Source: Streptomyces sp. DSM 15324 | GTDB taxonomy: Bacteria > Actinomycetota > Actinomycetes > Streptomycetales > Streptomycetaceae | DNA: 64,000 bases | Direction: 5' to 3' | Assembly: GCF_001514285.1 (NCBI RefSeq) | Contig: NZ_KQ949023.1 | Location: 372,001-436,000 of the forward strand | Part shown: one piece after another, positions 22,293 to 32,104 of the stretch | Layout of the letters: every line of letters starts with the position of its first letter | Numbering within the stretch: position 1 is the first letter of the stretch | Translations under genes and position numbers: made by a program | The notes under the pieces: model-generated | Databases searched by the model: none | The model's input: the letters and a program-made list of their open reading frames with translations, nothing else | What the model was told of the DNA's origin: nothing

Positions 22293-23936
22293 TCAGAGCC
22301 CCTGGGTCAGGAAGGCGGCGTCCGGTACCTGGACGGTTTCGGGGGCCGTGCGGGGGAGGAGGCCGTGGATCTGGGCGGTGACGTACTGCGCCGACATCAT
22401 GGCTCCCTCCTGCCAGCCGGGCAGGGGAGAGGCCTGGTCGCCGACGACGTAGAAGCGGCCCTCGCCCTCGGGCTGGAGGAGCTGCTTGTAGGCGACCTGG
22501 TGGGCGGGGTCGGACGGGTCCCAGTCGGCCCAGCCGCCGAGCTGGTGGGGCACCTTGTGCCAGGCGATGGTGACGCCGAGGTCCTGGGGCACGGTGGTCT
22601 TCTCCAGGAACTCCTTGTGCAGCTGCGCCGCTCCGTCCCGGGCCAGGGCCAGCCGCTCGGCCGGCGAGCGCTTGCCCATGTCCTCGGCGTGGTCGCCGAA
22701 GTTGTAGGCCCCGGTGAGGGTGCCGGCCTGGGAGAAGTAGTCGTTGGACGGGTACCAGAACTGGGTGATGGGGTGATCGGTCCAGCTGATGCCGCCGTAG
22801 ATCTGGTGGTGGTCGTCCTCCCAGAACCGCCGGTTGGCCTGCCAGCCGACCTTGCACGTCGGCGCGTAGTCCACCGCCGTCACCGCGTTCGCGAACTCCC
22901 GGGAGAAGCCGGTCAGCGTGAGCTGCTTGAGCACCGGCAGCGGGATGTTGCTCACGCAGTAGTCGGCCTTCGCCGTCATCTCCTTTCCGCCCGAGCGGTA
23001 GGTGACGCCGACCCCGTCGCCCGTCAGGTCGACCGAGGTGACCTCCGCCTTGAGCGCGACGGTCACGTCGTACGCGGAGGTGATCCGCTCGGTGAGAGCC
23101 GTGACGATCTTGTCCATGCCGCCGACCGGCTGGAACATCATGGCCTGCCAGAGGTAGTCCACCGGCTGGTAGAAGCGGTGCTTCCAGAACTCCGAGGTGA
23201 CCAGATCGGCCAGGCCCAGCGGGGGCGCGGGCGCGGGGAAGTCGTGGACGTCAAGGGGCTCGGTGTAGCCGGAGCGGGTGGAGCCGTGGTACTCGCCCTC
23301 CTCGTCGAGGTCGCCGAACTTGCGCAGCAGGTCCCGCAGCAGCCCGGTGAATTCGTCGCGCCCGGTCAGGGTGGCGGACAGGAGCGCGGCGAGGTGGCCG
23401 CGGGTGTCGTTGGCGATGCGCCGGTTGCGCCAGGGCCGGCCGGGCGGGGTGTGTCCCGCGCGGTGCAGCACGTTCGCCGTGGTCTCCATGACGTACGGCT
23501 CCAGCGCCACCTTGAGGTCGGTGCAGTACTTCAGGACCCGGCGGTGGTGGTACGGGATGCGGCCGGGACCGAGGTTGAGGTACAGGCCCTTGTCGAAGCC
23601 GCAGGTGTGGGTCAGTACCGGCGCGTTGCCCTCGCCGTCGAGTTCGTACAGCTTGTCGCCGTTGCGGGCGGTGCGGTTCCGGCCACCCGTACGCTCCTGG
23701 GGCTCCAGGACCGTACACCGGTAGCCGAGCTTGCCCAGTTCGTAGGCCGCGGTCAGGCCGCCGACCCCCGCGCCGAGGATCAACACCGACTTCTCTTCGC
23801 CGGCCGCCGCTCGCGGTGCGGCAGCGAAGTCCGGCGCGGCACCCTCGCCGGAGCTCAGCGGGCCGGCGAGGCCGGACATGGCGTGGTGGAGCGACTGCGC
23901 GGATTCGGACGGGGTGGCAGACGTGCGGGTACTCAT
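22293..23936 (-). CDS. Flavin-dependent amine / L-amino-acid oxidase
   Basis: A 547-aa member of the flavin amine oxidase family, which oxidises amines or amino acids to imines with release of H2O2. The FAD dinucleotide-binding motif LGAGVGGLTAAYELGKLG lies near residues 53-72, followed by EPQERTGGRNRT, the conserved GG-R-x-x-T segment. The C-terminal FAD motif is FYVVGDQASPLPGWQEGAMMSA (about 493-515). There is no signal peptide, so it is probably cytoplasmic. The first ~45 residues are a Ser/Ala-rich leader absent from the core fold. It resembles L-amino acid oxidases more than polyamine oxidases, but substrate cannot be read from sequence. It is separated from neighbours by non-coding gaps of about 180 and 457 bp. 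Confidence 0.88.
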   Translation of the reverse strand: MSTRTSATPSESAQSLHHAMSGLAGPLSSGEGAAPDFAAAPRAAAGEEKSVLILGAGVGGLTAAYELGKLGYRCTVLEPQERTGGRNRTARNGDKLYELDGEGNAPVLTHTCGFDKGLYLNLGPGRIPYHHRRVLKYCTDLKVALEPYVMETTANVLHRAGHTPPGRPWRNRRIANDTRGHLAALLSATLTGRDEFTGLLRDLLRKFGDLDEEGEYHGSTRSGYTEPLDVHDFPAPAPPLGLADLVTSEFWKHRFYQPVDYLWQAMMFQPVGGMDKIVTALTERITSAYDVTVALKAEVTSVDLTGDGVGVTYRSGGKEMTAKADYCVSNIPLPVLKQLTLTGFSREFANAVTAVDYAPTCKVGWQANRRFWEDDHHQIYGGISWTDHPITQFWYPSNDYFSQAGTLTGAYNFGDHAEDMGKRSPAERLALARDGAAQLHKEFLEKTTVPQDLGVTIAWHKVPHQLGGWADWDPSDPAHQVAYKQLLQPEGEGRFYVVGDQASPLPGWQEGAMMSAQYVTAQIHGLLPRTAPETVQVPDAAFLTQGL

Positions 23937-24393
23937 GGCTCACCTTTCGGGTCGGTCACACCAGGGCCGCTCCCGGTTCGTCTGGCTCCTGTGGCTTGTG
24001 GTGACGAAGCCCGGAGGACCCGGCCGCGGGATGGCCCCGAAGGAGACGAAACCCGGCCATGAAATGCCACGCGAAGTGCGAGGACGGCCTGCACACGGGG
24101 GTCCTTCCCGATCTTGCGGAAGCGGACGCCGACCGTCCGGGGGGCGCACGAAGTGCAGCGTCGCGCCCGCTTGCACGCCCCCGCACGCCCGCCACCGTGG
24201 TCGCCCCTGGGCCGTACGAGGTCACCGGAGGCCACTCGACAGCAACCGGTGACGACGGACGTCCCGCACCTGTCAAGTGTGAAACCCCAGGTCACAGCCC
24301 CCCGCCCAGACGGGTTTCCCCCCAGGGGTGGCCGTCCGGCAAGATGGGGTGTATCTGCCCACTGCCAGATTTCAAGCTGCCGGACGGTTTCTC
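23937..24393 (+). promoter_or_regulatory. ettA upstream region with a start-proximal hairpin
   Basis: No credible gene lies in this 457-bp gap. At its end a perfect 10-bp inverted repeat, ccgtccggca (24332-24341) and tgccggacgg (24378-24387), encloses a smaller atctg/cagat stem (24353-24357 / 24366-24370). The right arm contains the only weak Shine-Dalgarno (GGACGG) for TTG 24394. Folding would hide the ribosome binding site. Confidence 0.45.
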
Positions 24394-26058
<1,665 letters not shown>

Positions 26059-26064
26059 TCGATC

Positions 26065-26475
26065 TTGCGGCACCTCTACCGCTGTCCGCTGCGCTGGTCG
26101 GACATGGACGCGTACGGTCATGTCAACAACGCGGTCTTCGTCCGCTACCTGGAAGAAGCCCGTATCGACTTCCTCTTCCGCCCGGAGAAGGACTTCCAGC
26201 AGGGGTCCGTGGTGGCGCGCCACGAGATCGACTACAAGCGCCAGCTCGTCCACCGGCACTCGCCCGTGGACATCGAGCTGTGGGTCACCGAGATCAGGGC
26301 GGCGTCCTTCACCATCACCTACGAGGTGAAGGACGGCGACCACGTCTACGTCACGGCGTCGACGGTCATCGTGCCGTTCGACTTCGAGGCACAGCGACCG
26401 CGCCGGATCACGGCTGAGGAACGCGAGTTCCTCAACGAGTACCGCGACGACGCCGAGGAGGCCGTCGCCGCATGA
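26065..26475 (+). CDS. YbgC/4HBT-type acyl-CoA thioesterase
   Basis: A 136-aa hotdog-fold protein. The diagnostic motif is WSDMDAYGHVNNAVFVRYLEEARIDFL (about 11-37), with the catalytic Asp in SDMDAYGHVN. It hydrolyses acyl-CoA thioesters in this family; the chain specificity is unknown. It starts at TTG 26065, 6 bp after the ettA stop, because RHLYRCPLRWSD is the usual family start. The stop overlaps the next gene as ATGA, so the two are coupled. Confidence 0.92.
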   Translation: MRHLYRCPLRWSDMDAYGHVNNAVFVRYLEEARIDFLFRPEKDFQQGSVVARHEIDYKRQLVHRHSPVDIELWVTEIRAASFTITYEVKDGDHVYVTASTVIVPFDFEAQRPRRITAEEREFLNEYRDDAEEAVAA

Positions 26476-27149
26476 CGGTGCTCCACCTCGCCGACGAGGG
26501 GGAGGCGGCGGACCTCGCGGCCTTCCTCTCCCGGCTGCTCCACTACGACCGTGGAGCCGCGGTGCGCCTCCAGGCGGCCGGGACGGCACTCGCCGTGTTC
26601 GGCCGGCCGCCCTCCTTCGAGGTGCTCGCGATCCGTGCCGTACGCCTCGCCAAGCCGTACGAGGACGGCCTCGACGTCACGCTGGACGCCACCGTGTCCG
26701 CGGGGCAGATGCTGGAGACGGTGGCGGAGAGCGCGGCCACGGCCGCGGTGCCGCCCGCCGTCACCGGGCCGCCGTGGGCCGGGGTCCTGCCGCCGCGCGG
26801 CGGCTGGCGGTCCGAGGCGGGTCTGCCGGCGCCCGACGCGCTGCGCTCACTGGTCGGCGCGGCCGTCGCCGAGTTCCGGGGCCGTACGGAGGAACTCGCC
26901 CCCGAGGGCCGTACCCGCGCCGCACTCGACCGGATCGGACGGGACATCTGGTCCCGCACGGTCGGCGACACGGGGCTTCCGGTACGGGCCGTGCACGCGG
27001 CCCAGTCCCTCGGGTTCCTGCGTCCCTCGGCCGGGGCGCGGGACCTGGCGCTGCTCTCGCTCGGCTCCTGGCTGCGCCTGCGCACGCCGTACGGCTCGGT
27101 CGCGGTACGGCGGGCGGGGCTCGGGCCCCTGGACGTCACCGTCCGCTGA
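26472..27149 (+). CDS. Conserved hypothetical protein
   Basis: A 225-aa soluble protein (MTVLHLADEGEAADLAAFLSRLLHYDRGAAVRLQ) coupled by ATGA to the thioesterase. It has no membrane segment and no recognised catalytic motif, and is rich in Ala/Arg/Val. The position after ettA and a thioesterase is the only clue to function. Codon use is typical of the genome. Confidence 0.8.
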   Translation: MTVLHLADEGEAADLAAFLSRLLHYDRGAAVRLQAAGTALAVFGRPPSFEVLAIRAVRLAKPYEDGLDVTLDATVSAGQMLETVAESAATAAVPPAVTGPPWAGVLPPRGGWRSEAGLPAPDALRSLVGAAVAEFRGRTEELAPEGRTRAALDRIGRDIWSRTVGDTGLPVRAVHAAQSLGFLRPSAGARDLALLSLGSWLRLRTPYGSVAVRRAGLGPLDVTVR

Positions 27150-27176
27150 CCCCTGCCGCCTGACCCCGCCCCCTCA

Positions 27177-27204
27177 CCTCAGATCCCTGACCTCAGATCC
27201 CTGA
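27177..27204. repeat. 14-bp tandem duplication
   Basis: Two exact copies of CCTCAGATCCCTGA lie in the short convergent gap between the hypothetical gene and glbO. No terminator stem is obvious here. Confidence 0.7.
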
Positions 27205-27207
27205 CCG

Positions 27208-27612
27208 TCAGCCGGCCGCGTTCACCATGGACGCGGCGGCGTACGTCAGGTACTTCCACAACGTCTCCTCGTGCTCCTCGGAGAGCCCGAGCTCGTCGAC
27301 CGCGTCCCGCATGTGCTTCAGCCAGGCGTCGTGCGCCGCCCGGTCGACCACGAACGGGGCGTGCCGCATCCGCAGCCGCGGGTGGCCGCGGTTCTCGCTG
27401 TACGTCGTGGGGCCGCCCCAGTACTGCATCAGGAACAGGGCGAGGCGTTCCTCCGCCGGGCCCAGGTCCTCCTCCGGGTACATGGGCTTGAGCAGGGGGT
27501 CCTCGGCCACGCCCTGGTAGAAACGGTGGACCAGTCGGCGGAAGGTCTCCTCCCCGCCGACCTGCTCGTAGAAGGTCTGCTCCTGAAGCGTGCCGCGCCG
27601 AATCTCTTTCAC
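27208..27612 (-). CDS. glbO: Group II truncated hemoglobin O
   Basis: A 134-aa 2-on-2 globin that binds haem and O2/NO, thought to assist oxygen or peroxide chemistry. The haem-proximal histidine H84 lies in the RMRHAPF motif. The group II features are W97 (DAWLKHM, G8 position), a CD1 tyrosine in MYPEEDL, and YWGGP in the E-F region. It is complete at the normal length for trHbO. The N-terminal MKEIRRGTLQEQ is a short extension before the A helix. Confidence 0.96.
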   Translation of the reverse strand: MKEIRRGTLQEQTFYEQVGGEETFRRLVHRFYQGVAEDPLLKPMYPEEDLGPAEERLALFLMQYWGGPTTYSENRGHPRLRMRHAPFVVDRAAHDAWLKHMRDAVDELGLSEEHEETLWKYLTYAAASMVNAAG

Positions 27613-27741
27613 CTCCCCATGGTCTCAGACGGGGGGACCGAGGACGGAGGGCTTAGGACCGCGGACCCGCGGCTGCTCGCGCCCCCCGGCCGCTCGCCCC
27701 GGCCGCTCGCCTCCGCGTACGTTCCGCCGCACAGTGGAGGC

Positions 27742-28791
27742 ATGGGTGGGCACACAGGCGGTCGCCTGGGTGGTCGCACGGGTGGGCCCGGGCTCGACCG
27801 CCGTCTCGACGACCTCGCCGCCTCGGCGCGGGCCGCGATGGTGCGCGCCGTCGACGCGAGCGGGGCCTTCGCCGCCGATCCGGGCTGGCGGGAAGCGTTC
27901 GGGACGGTCCCGCGCCACCTCTTCGTGCCGTACTACTACGCCGGTTCCGGCGCCGGAGGGTTCGAGCGGTGCTGGGGCGAGAGCCCCGACCCGCGCGTCC
28001 GCGAGCGCTGGGTGCGCGGCGTCTACGAGGACACCCCGCTGGCCACCCGGCTGCGCGACGGCGAGCTGCTCACCTCCAGCAGCCAGCCCTCGCTGATGGC
28101 GCTGATGCTGGCCGAGCTGCGGGTCGAGCCCGGCGACCGGGTGCTGGAGATCGGGGCGGGCACGGGCTACAACGCGGCGCTGCTGTCGTACCGGCTCGGC
28201 GACGACCACGTCACCACCGTCGACCTGGACCCGGAGATCACCGAGTCCGCGCGCCGCCATCTCGCCGCCGCCGGCTACCACCCGACCGTCGTCACCGGGG
28301 ACGGCGCGCGCGGGGTGCCGGAGCGCGCCCCCTTCGACCGGATCGTGGCGACCTGCCGACTCGCGTCCGTGCCGCGCGCCTGGATCGCCCAGTGCCGGCC
28401 GGGTGCGCTGATCCTGACCCCGCTGGCCACCGGTCTGGTCGCGCTGACGGTACGGGACGCCGGGCACGCGGAGGGCCGCTTCCTGCACACCCCCGCCTAC
28501 TTCGTGCCCCTGCGCGGCGCGAGCCGCCCCGCGCCCGAGCCGGCCGTGCCGAGGGGGGTGCCGCGCCGGGCCGGGGAGAGCGACCTGTTCCGTTTCCTGC
28601 TGTCGCTCACCCGGGGCAGCCTCGAACCTCAGGAGGCGTACGCCCTCTGGGAACGCGAGGGCATGCCGGACCGGCGGCGTTACGGCGTCACGGTCGGCGT
28701 ACGGCGCGCCTGGGCCTGGCTGGACGATCCGGAGGGGCCGTACGCCTGGCCCCTGCCCGGCTCGGCGGGGGCACGGCTCGTCGAACCGTAG
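27742..28791 (+). CDS. PCMT-like (protein-L-isoaspartate O-methyltransferase family) methyltransferase
   Basis: A 349-aa SAM-dependent methyltransferase. The core motifs are VPRHLFVPYYY (about 58-68), LLTSSSQPSLMALM (about 112-125), VLEIGAGTGYNAALLS (about 134-149, SAM motif I) and TVDLDPEI (motif II). This matches the PCMT family found widely in Streptomyces, in which many members modify peptides or proteins other than isoaspartate sites. The C-terminal 130 residues extend past the core domain. ATG 27742 has GGAGG only 1 nt upstream, so the start may lie slightly further in. It is convergent with the FHA gene. Confidence 0.82.
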   Translation: MGGHTGGRLGGRTGGPGLDRRLDDLAASARAAMVRAVDASGAFAADPGWREAFGTVPRHLFVPYYYAGSGAGGFERCWGESPDPRVRERWVRGVYEDTPLATRLRDGELLTSSSQPSLMALMLAELRVEPGDRVLEIGAGTGYNAALLSYRLGDDHVTTVDLDPEITESARRHLAAAGYHPTVVTGDGARGVPERAPFDRIVATCRLASVPRAWIAQCRPGALILTPLATGLVALTVRDAGHAEGRFLHTPAYFVPLRGASRPAPEPAVPRGVPRRAGESDLFRFLLSLTRGSLEPQEAYALWEREGMPDRRRYGVTVGVRRAWAWLDDPEGPYAWPLPGSAGARLVEP

Positions 28792-28812
28792 CCCCCGACG
28801 AGCGGGCCGTTC

Positions 28813-30576
28813 TCAGCCCCGGCGGACCGTGATCGTGGTCCAGGCGCCCACGTGCACCCGGTCGCCGTCCTGGAGCGGTACCGGGACGAACGGCTGGATC
28901 GGCTCCTCGCCGCCGTTGACCGTCGTACCGTTCGTCGAGTTCTGGTCGACGACCGCCCAGGTGCCGTCCGGCTGCTGGACCAGGACCGCGTGCTGGTGCG
29001 AGACGCCCGGGTCCTCCGGCGGCACCGACAGGTCTATGTCGGGGGTCTCGCCGGTGGAGTGCCGGCGGCGGCCGATGGTGACCTGGTTGCCGGTGAGCGT
29101 GCGCTGCTGCTCGGGCGAGTACGCGGGCAGGTTGAGCCCCGCGGCCTCCGGGCCGGAGCGGTGCATCATCGCCATGAAGTAGGCGCGGTCCGGGCCGATG
29201 GTCGCCGTCCAGGTCGCCGGCTGCTGCGGGTACGCCGGGCCGGGCGGGGGCGGTGCCTGGGTGGACCCGGGCTGCGGGTAGCCGTAGCCGCCGCCCCCCT
29301 GGCCGCCGGGGCCCTGGCCCTGGCCGGGAGGGGAGATCACCCAGTCGTCGTCGGCGCCGCCGAAACCCTGGCCGCCGGGCTGCGGCCGGCCGGTCTCCGG
29401 GGGGAATCCGGGCGGGGCCGTCCGGCCTCCCGGGCTCGGAGGCTGGAAGGCCTGCGGTATCCCCGGACCGCCGGGGCCACCCGGACCGCCCTGACCGGGC
29501 GGCGGCGGGGCACCGAACACGCCGGGGCCGCCACCGGGACCACCGGGACCACCCGGGCCCGAGGGGTCACGTCGGAAGGGATCCGCGTACGGACCCGAAG
29601 GCTCACGCCCGAAGGGGTCGGCGGAGGGCTGGCCACCGGGACCGGAGGGATCGCGCCCGAACGCGCCGGGCCCACCGGAGCCACCGGACGTGCCGCCGGG
29701 ACCGGACGGTTCACGTCCGAACGCACCGGGGCCACCGGGGCCACCCGGTCCGCCCGGACCACCGGGCTCGTTCCCGAACGCTCCCGGCCCGGGGGACGTG
29801 ACCCCGGGCTCACGCCCGAACGCCCCAGCACCACCGGGACCACCAGGACCACCGGGCTCACGCCCGAACGCAGCGGGCCCACCCGCATGACCCGGACCAC
29901 CGGGCTCGCGTCCGAACGCCCCGCGACCGCCCGGGTCGTTCCCGAACGCGCCGGGACCACCGGTGACCCCGGGTTCACGCCCGTAGGGACCCGGACCGCC
30001 CGGCCCACCAGGCGCACCGGGACTCCCCGGGCCCGACGGCTCTCGCCCGAACGCGCCCGGGCCGCCGGCCGTCACCCCGGGACCCGAGGGCCGGGACGGC
30101 TCGCCGCCGAAGGGCGGGATCGGCTCCGCGGGCCGGTTCACCTGCGAGGGCCGTGAGCTCTGGTAGTCGAAGGAGTCGCTGCCGCCGAAGGACGGCGGCG
30201 GCCCCTGGAAACGCCCACCCGGACCACCAGGCCCACCCGGACCACCCGGGCCGCCGGCCGGCGGGCGCGGGGCGGCCGGGGTGTACGAGGTCGCCGTGTT
30301 GGTGAGGAAGTTCCACCGGCACTCCTCGCAGAACGGCGCACCGCCCTCACGGGGCGTCCGGCACTGCGGGCAGAGCTCCGCCTCGTGGCCGGGAGGGGCG
30401 GACGGATGCCGCCCGCCGCCGGGCTGGGTGTTCTGCGGGGGCGGGAAGCCGTAGCCGCCCGTGGGGGGCGGGGGCGGGGGCGGCGGGGGCGGGGGTACGG
30501 CACCGGCCATGCGGTGACCGCAGACCTCGCACCAGTCGTCGGAACCCGACTGGTGTCCGTTCGGGCAGGTCGGCAT
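28813..30576 (-). CDS. FHA-domain protein with twin zinc ribbons and collagen-like Gly-Pro repeats
   Basis: A 587-aa phosphothreonine reader and last gene of the PknG-like operon. N-terminal zinc ribbons have CPNGH...CEVC and CPQC...CEEC. Between them is a run of 11-12 prolines, then about 330 residues (100-430) of Gly-Pro-Gly repeats punctuated by GAFGREPSGPG units. The C-terminal FHA domain (about 500-587) has VTIGRRRHS, SHQHAVL and NSTNGTTVNG. In Mycobacterium the FHA protein GarA is the PknG substrate, which this gene may replace (inference; it is much longer and lacks a GarA-like N-terminus). The repeats are in DNA as well as protein and may vary in copy number. Confidence 0.9.
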   Translation of the reverse strand: MPTCPNGHQSGSDDWCEVCGHRMAGAVPPPPPPPPPPPTGGYGFPPPQNTQPGGGRHPSAPPGHEAELCPQCRTPREGGAPFCEECRWNFLTNTATSYTPAAPRPPAGGPGGPGGPGGPGGRFQGPPPSFGGSDSFDYQSSRPSQVNRPAEPIPPFGGEPSRPSGPGVTAGGPGAFGREPSGPGSPGAPGGPGGPGPYGREPGVTGGPGAFGNDPGGRGAFGREPGGPGHAGGPAAFGREPGGPGGPGGAGAFGREPGVTSPGPGAFGNEPGGPGGPGGPGGPGAFGREPSGPGGTSGGSGGPGAFGRDPSGPGGQPSADPFGREPSGPYADPFRRDPSGPGGPGGPGGGPGVFGAPPPPGQGGPGGPGGPGIPQAFQPPSPGGRTAPPGFPPETGRPQPGGQGFGGADDDWVISPPGQGQGPGGQGGGGYGYPQPGSTQAPPPPGPAYPQQPATWTATIGPDRAYFMAMMHRSGPEAAGLNLPAYSPEQQRTLTGNQVTIGRRRHSTGETPDIDLSVPPEDPGVSHQHAVLVQQPDGTWAVVDQNSTNGTTVNGGEEPIQPFVPVPLQDGDRVHVGAWTTITVRRG

Positions 30577-30636
30577 GTCGGCGCGTCCCCCTCTCTCCTT
30601 CGGTGACCTCTTCGGTGACCTCGTGGTCGTCTGACG

Positions 30637-32019
30637 TCACTTCTTTACACGAACAGTCTTGGTGGACCGGGTCTCGAGAGTCATCTCGTCTGCCTCCGCG
30701 ACCTTCGCCTTCAGTCGCACAGTACCTGTCGTCGCGTCGACCACGTCCACCACCTTCGCAAGCAGTTTCGCAGTATCGGCGTTCCCCGAGACGCTCGCGA
30801 GCTGGACAGCACGGCCCAGTTTGGCGGTCGCTCCATCCATGTCACCCGATTTGCGCAGGTCCAGGCCCTGCTGGATGACCTGTGCCAGTTCGGCCTGACC
30901 CGTGTAGTGCGCGACCTGAGGGTTGATCGACGTCGAGGCCGCCATGTCGTCGGTCCACACGGCCCGTACGAGCCCCTGCGCACCCAGGTTCTGGACCGAA
31001 CCTCCCCCACTCTCGGCTCCGCTCGAGCGGGAGGTGCCCCCAGGCTGCGGGACGACCAGCGAGACCCGTGCGGCCAGCATCTCCTGGCCCAGGTGGGCGG
31101 CCGGGACCTCGACGCACACGTGGTAGTCGCGGGACTCGTCGCCCCAGGAACCGGTGGGGTAGTCGCCGGCGCGCGGCCCCGCCTCGGTGCGGCGGTCGGT
31201 GAGCTGCTCGACGGTCGGCGCGACCTGCTTGACGAACTTGATCGTGGTGCCGACCGGGGTCCACAGGCGCAGCGCGACGTCCGCGACCTCCTTGCCCATC
31301 GCCGTCTCCATCATCTGGGTGAAGTCGGCGGCCAGCCCGGCCGGGTCGGCGACGATGTCCGCGGTGCCGAGCAGGGCGGAGGCGACCCCTGTGACTTCTT
31401 TCACTTCCCAGTCGGTGCCCACGCCGCGGGCGTCACAGGTGAACCGGCCCGCGCACTCGTCGAGGGCGGCTCTGAGGTCCTGCGGCGACTCGTGTTCGTT
31501 GCGGCCGTCGGTGAGCAGGATGCCGTGCCGGATGCCGGCCTCGGTCGAGGACAGCAGCCGGTCGGCCAGCCGCAGCCAGGTGCCGATCGCGGTGCCGCCG
31601 CCCGCGCTGAGCCGGCGCAGCGCCTGCTTGGCCTGCGCCCGGGTGGTGGCGTCGGCGACCGCGAGCCGCCCGCCGCCCGGGTACACCTCCTTGGCGATGT
31701 GCGTGCCGCCGATCACCGCGAACTGCACTCCGTCGCGCAGGGTGTCGACGGCGGCGGCGGTCGCGTCCCGCGCGTTGCGCATCTTCGCCGGCGGGTAGTC
31801 CATCGAGCCGGAGCAGTCCACCATGATCGCCACGGCGGCCGACGGGCCCTGGCCCGGCGCGTACAGATGCGGTGCGGTGACCGCGGTGCCGACGGTGCCG
31901 CCGCCGGTGGCGGTCACCGTGACGATCGCGTTCACCTCACGGCCGCCCTCCGGCAGGTACTCGTTCTGGTAGACGTCCACCGAGAACTGCGGCACGTTCG
32001 ATTTCGACAAATTGGCCAT
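30637..32019 (-). CDS. VWA-domain protein of the PknG-like operon
   Basis: A 460-aa soluble protein with a von Willebrand factor A domain. The metal-ion-dependent adhesion site DxSxS is complete (D68, S70, S72, in VDCSGSMD). ILLTDGRNEHE supplies another metal ligand (about 195-205). The C-terminus (about 255-460) contains beta-rich and helical segments with no obvious export signal. It is not a secreted adhesin but a likely intracellular scaffold that binds divalent metal and a partner. It lies between the PP2C and FHA genes and the spacing (85 and 60 bp) suggests one transcript. Confidence 0.9.
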   Translation of the reverse strand: MANLSKSNVPQFSVDVYQNEYLPEGGREVNAIVTVTATGGGTVGTAVTAPHLYAPGQGPSAAVAIMVDCSGSMDYPPAKMRNARDATAAAVDTLRDGVQFAVIGGTHIAKEVYPGGGRLAVADATTRAQAKQALRRLSAGGGTAIGTWLRLADRLLSSTEAGIRHGILLTDGRNEHESPQDLRAALDECAGRFTCDARGVGTDWEVKEVTGVASALLGTADIVADPAGLAADFTQMMETAMGKEVADVALRLWTPVGTTIKFVKQVAPTVEQLTDRRTEAGPRAGDYPTGSWGDESRDYHVCVEVPAAHLGQEMLAARVSLVVPQPGGTSRSSGAESGGGSVQNLGAQGLVRAVWTDDMAASTSINPQVAHYTGQAELAQVIQQGLDLRKSGDMDGATAKLGRAVQLASVSGNADTAKLLAKVVDVVDATTGTVRLKAKVAEADEMTLETRSTKTVRVKK

Positions 32020-32104
32020 GGCTGATCGAATCCCCCTCGCAAGGTGCGGACCGGTCCCCTCCGGCCCGTGGGCGTGTCACCCGTGGATGTCCCCGTTTGC
32101 GCCC

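Noticed and set aside
29500..30200. Regularly spaced repeats that could suggest a CRISPR array
   Set aside because: The repeats are in frame, encode Gly-Pro-Gly units of the FHA protein, and lack uniform spacers.
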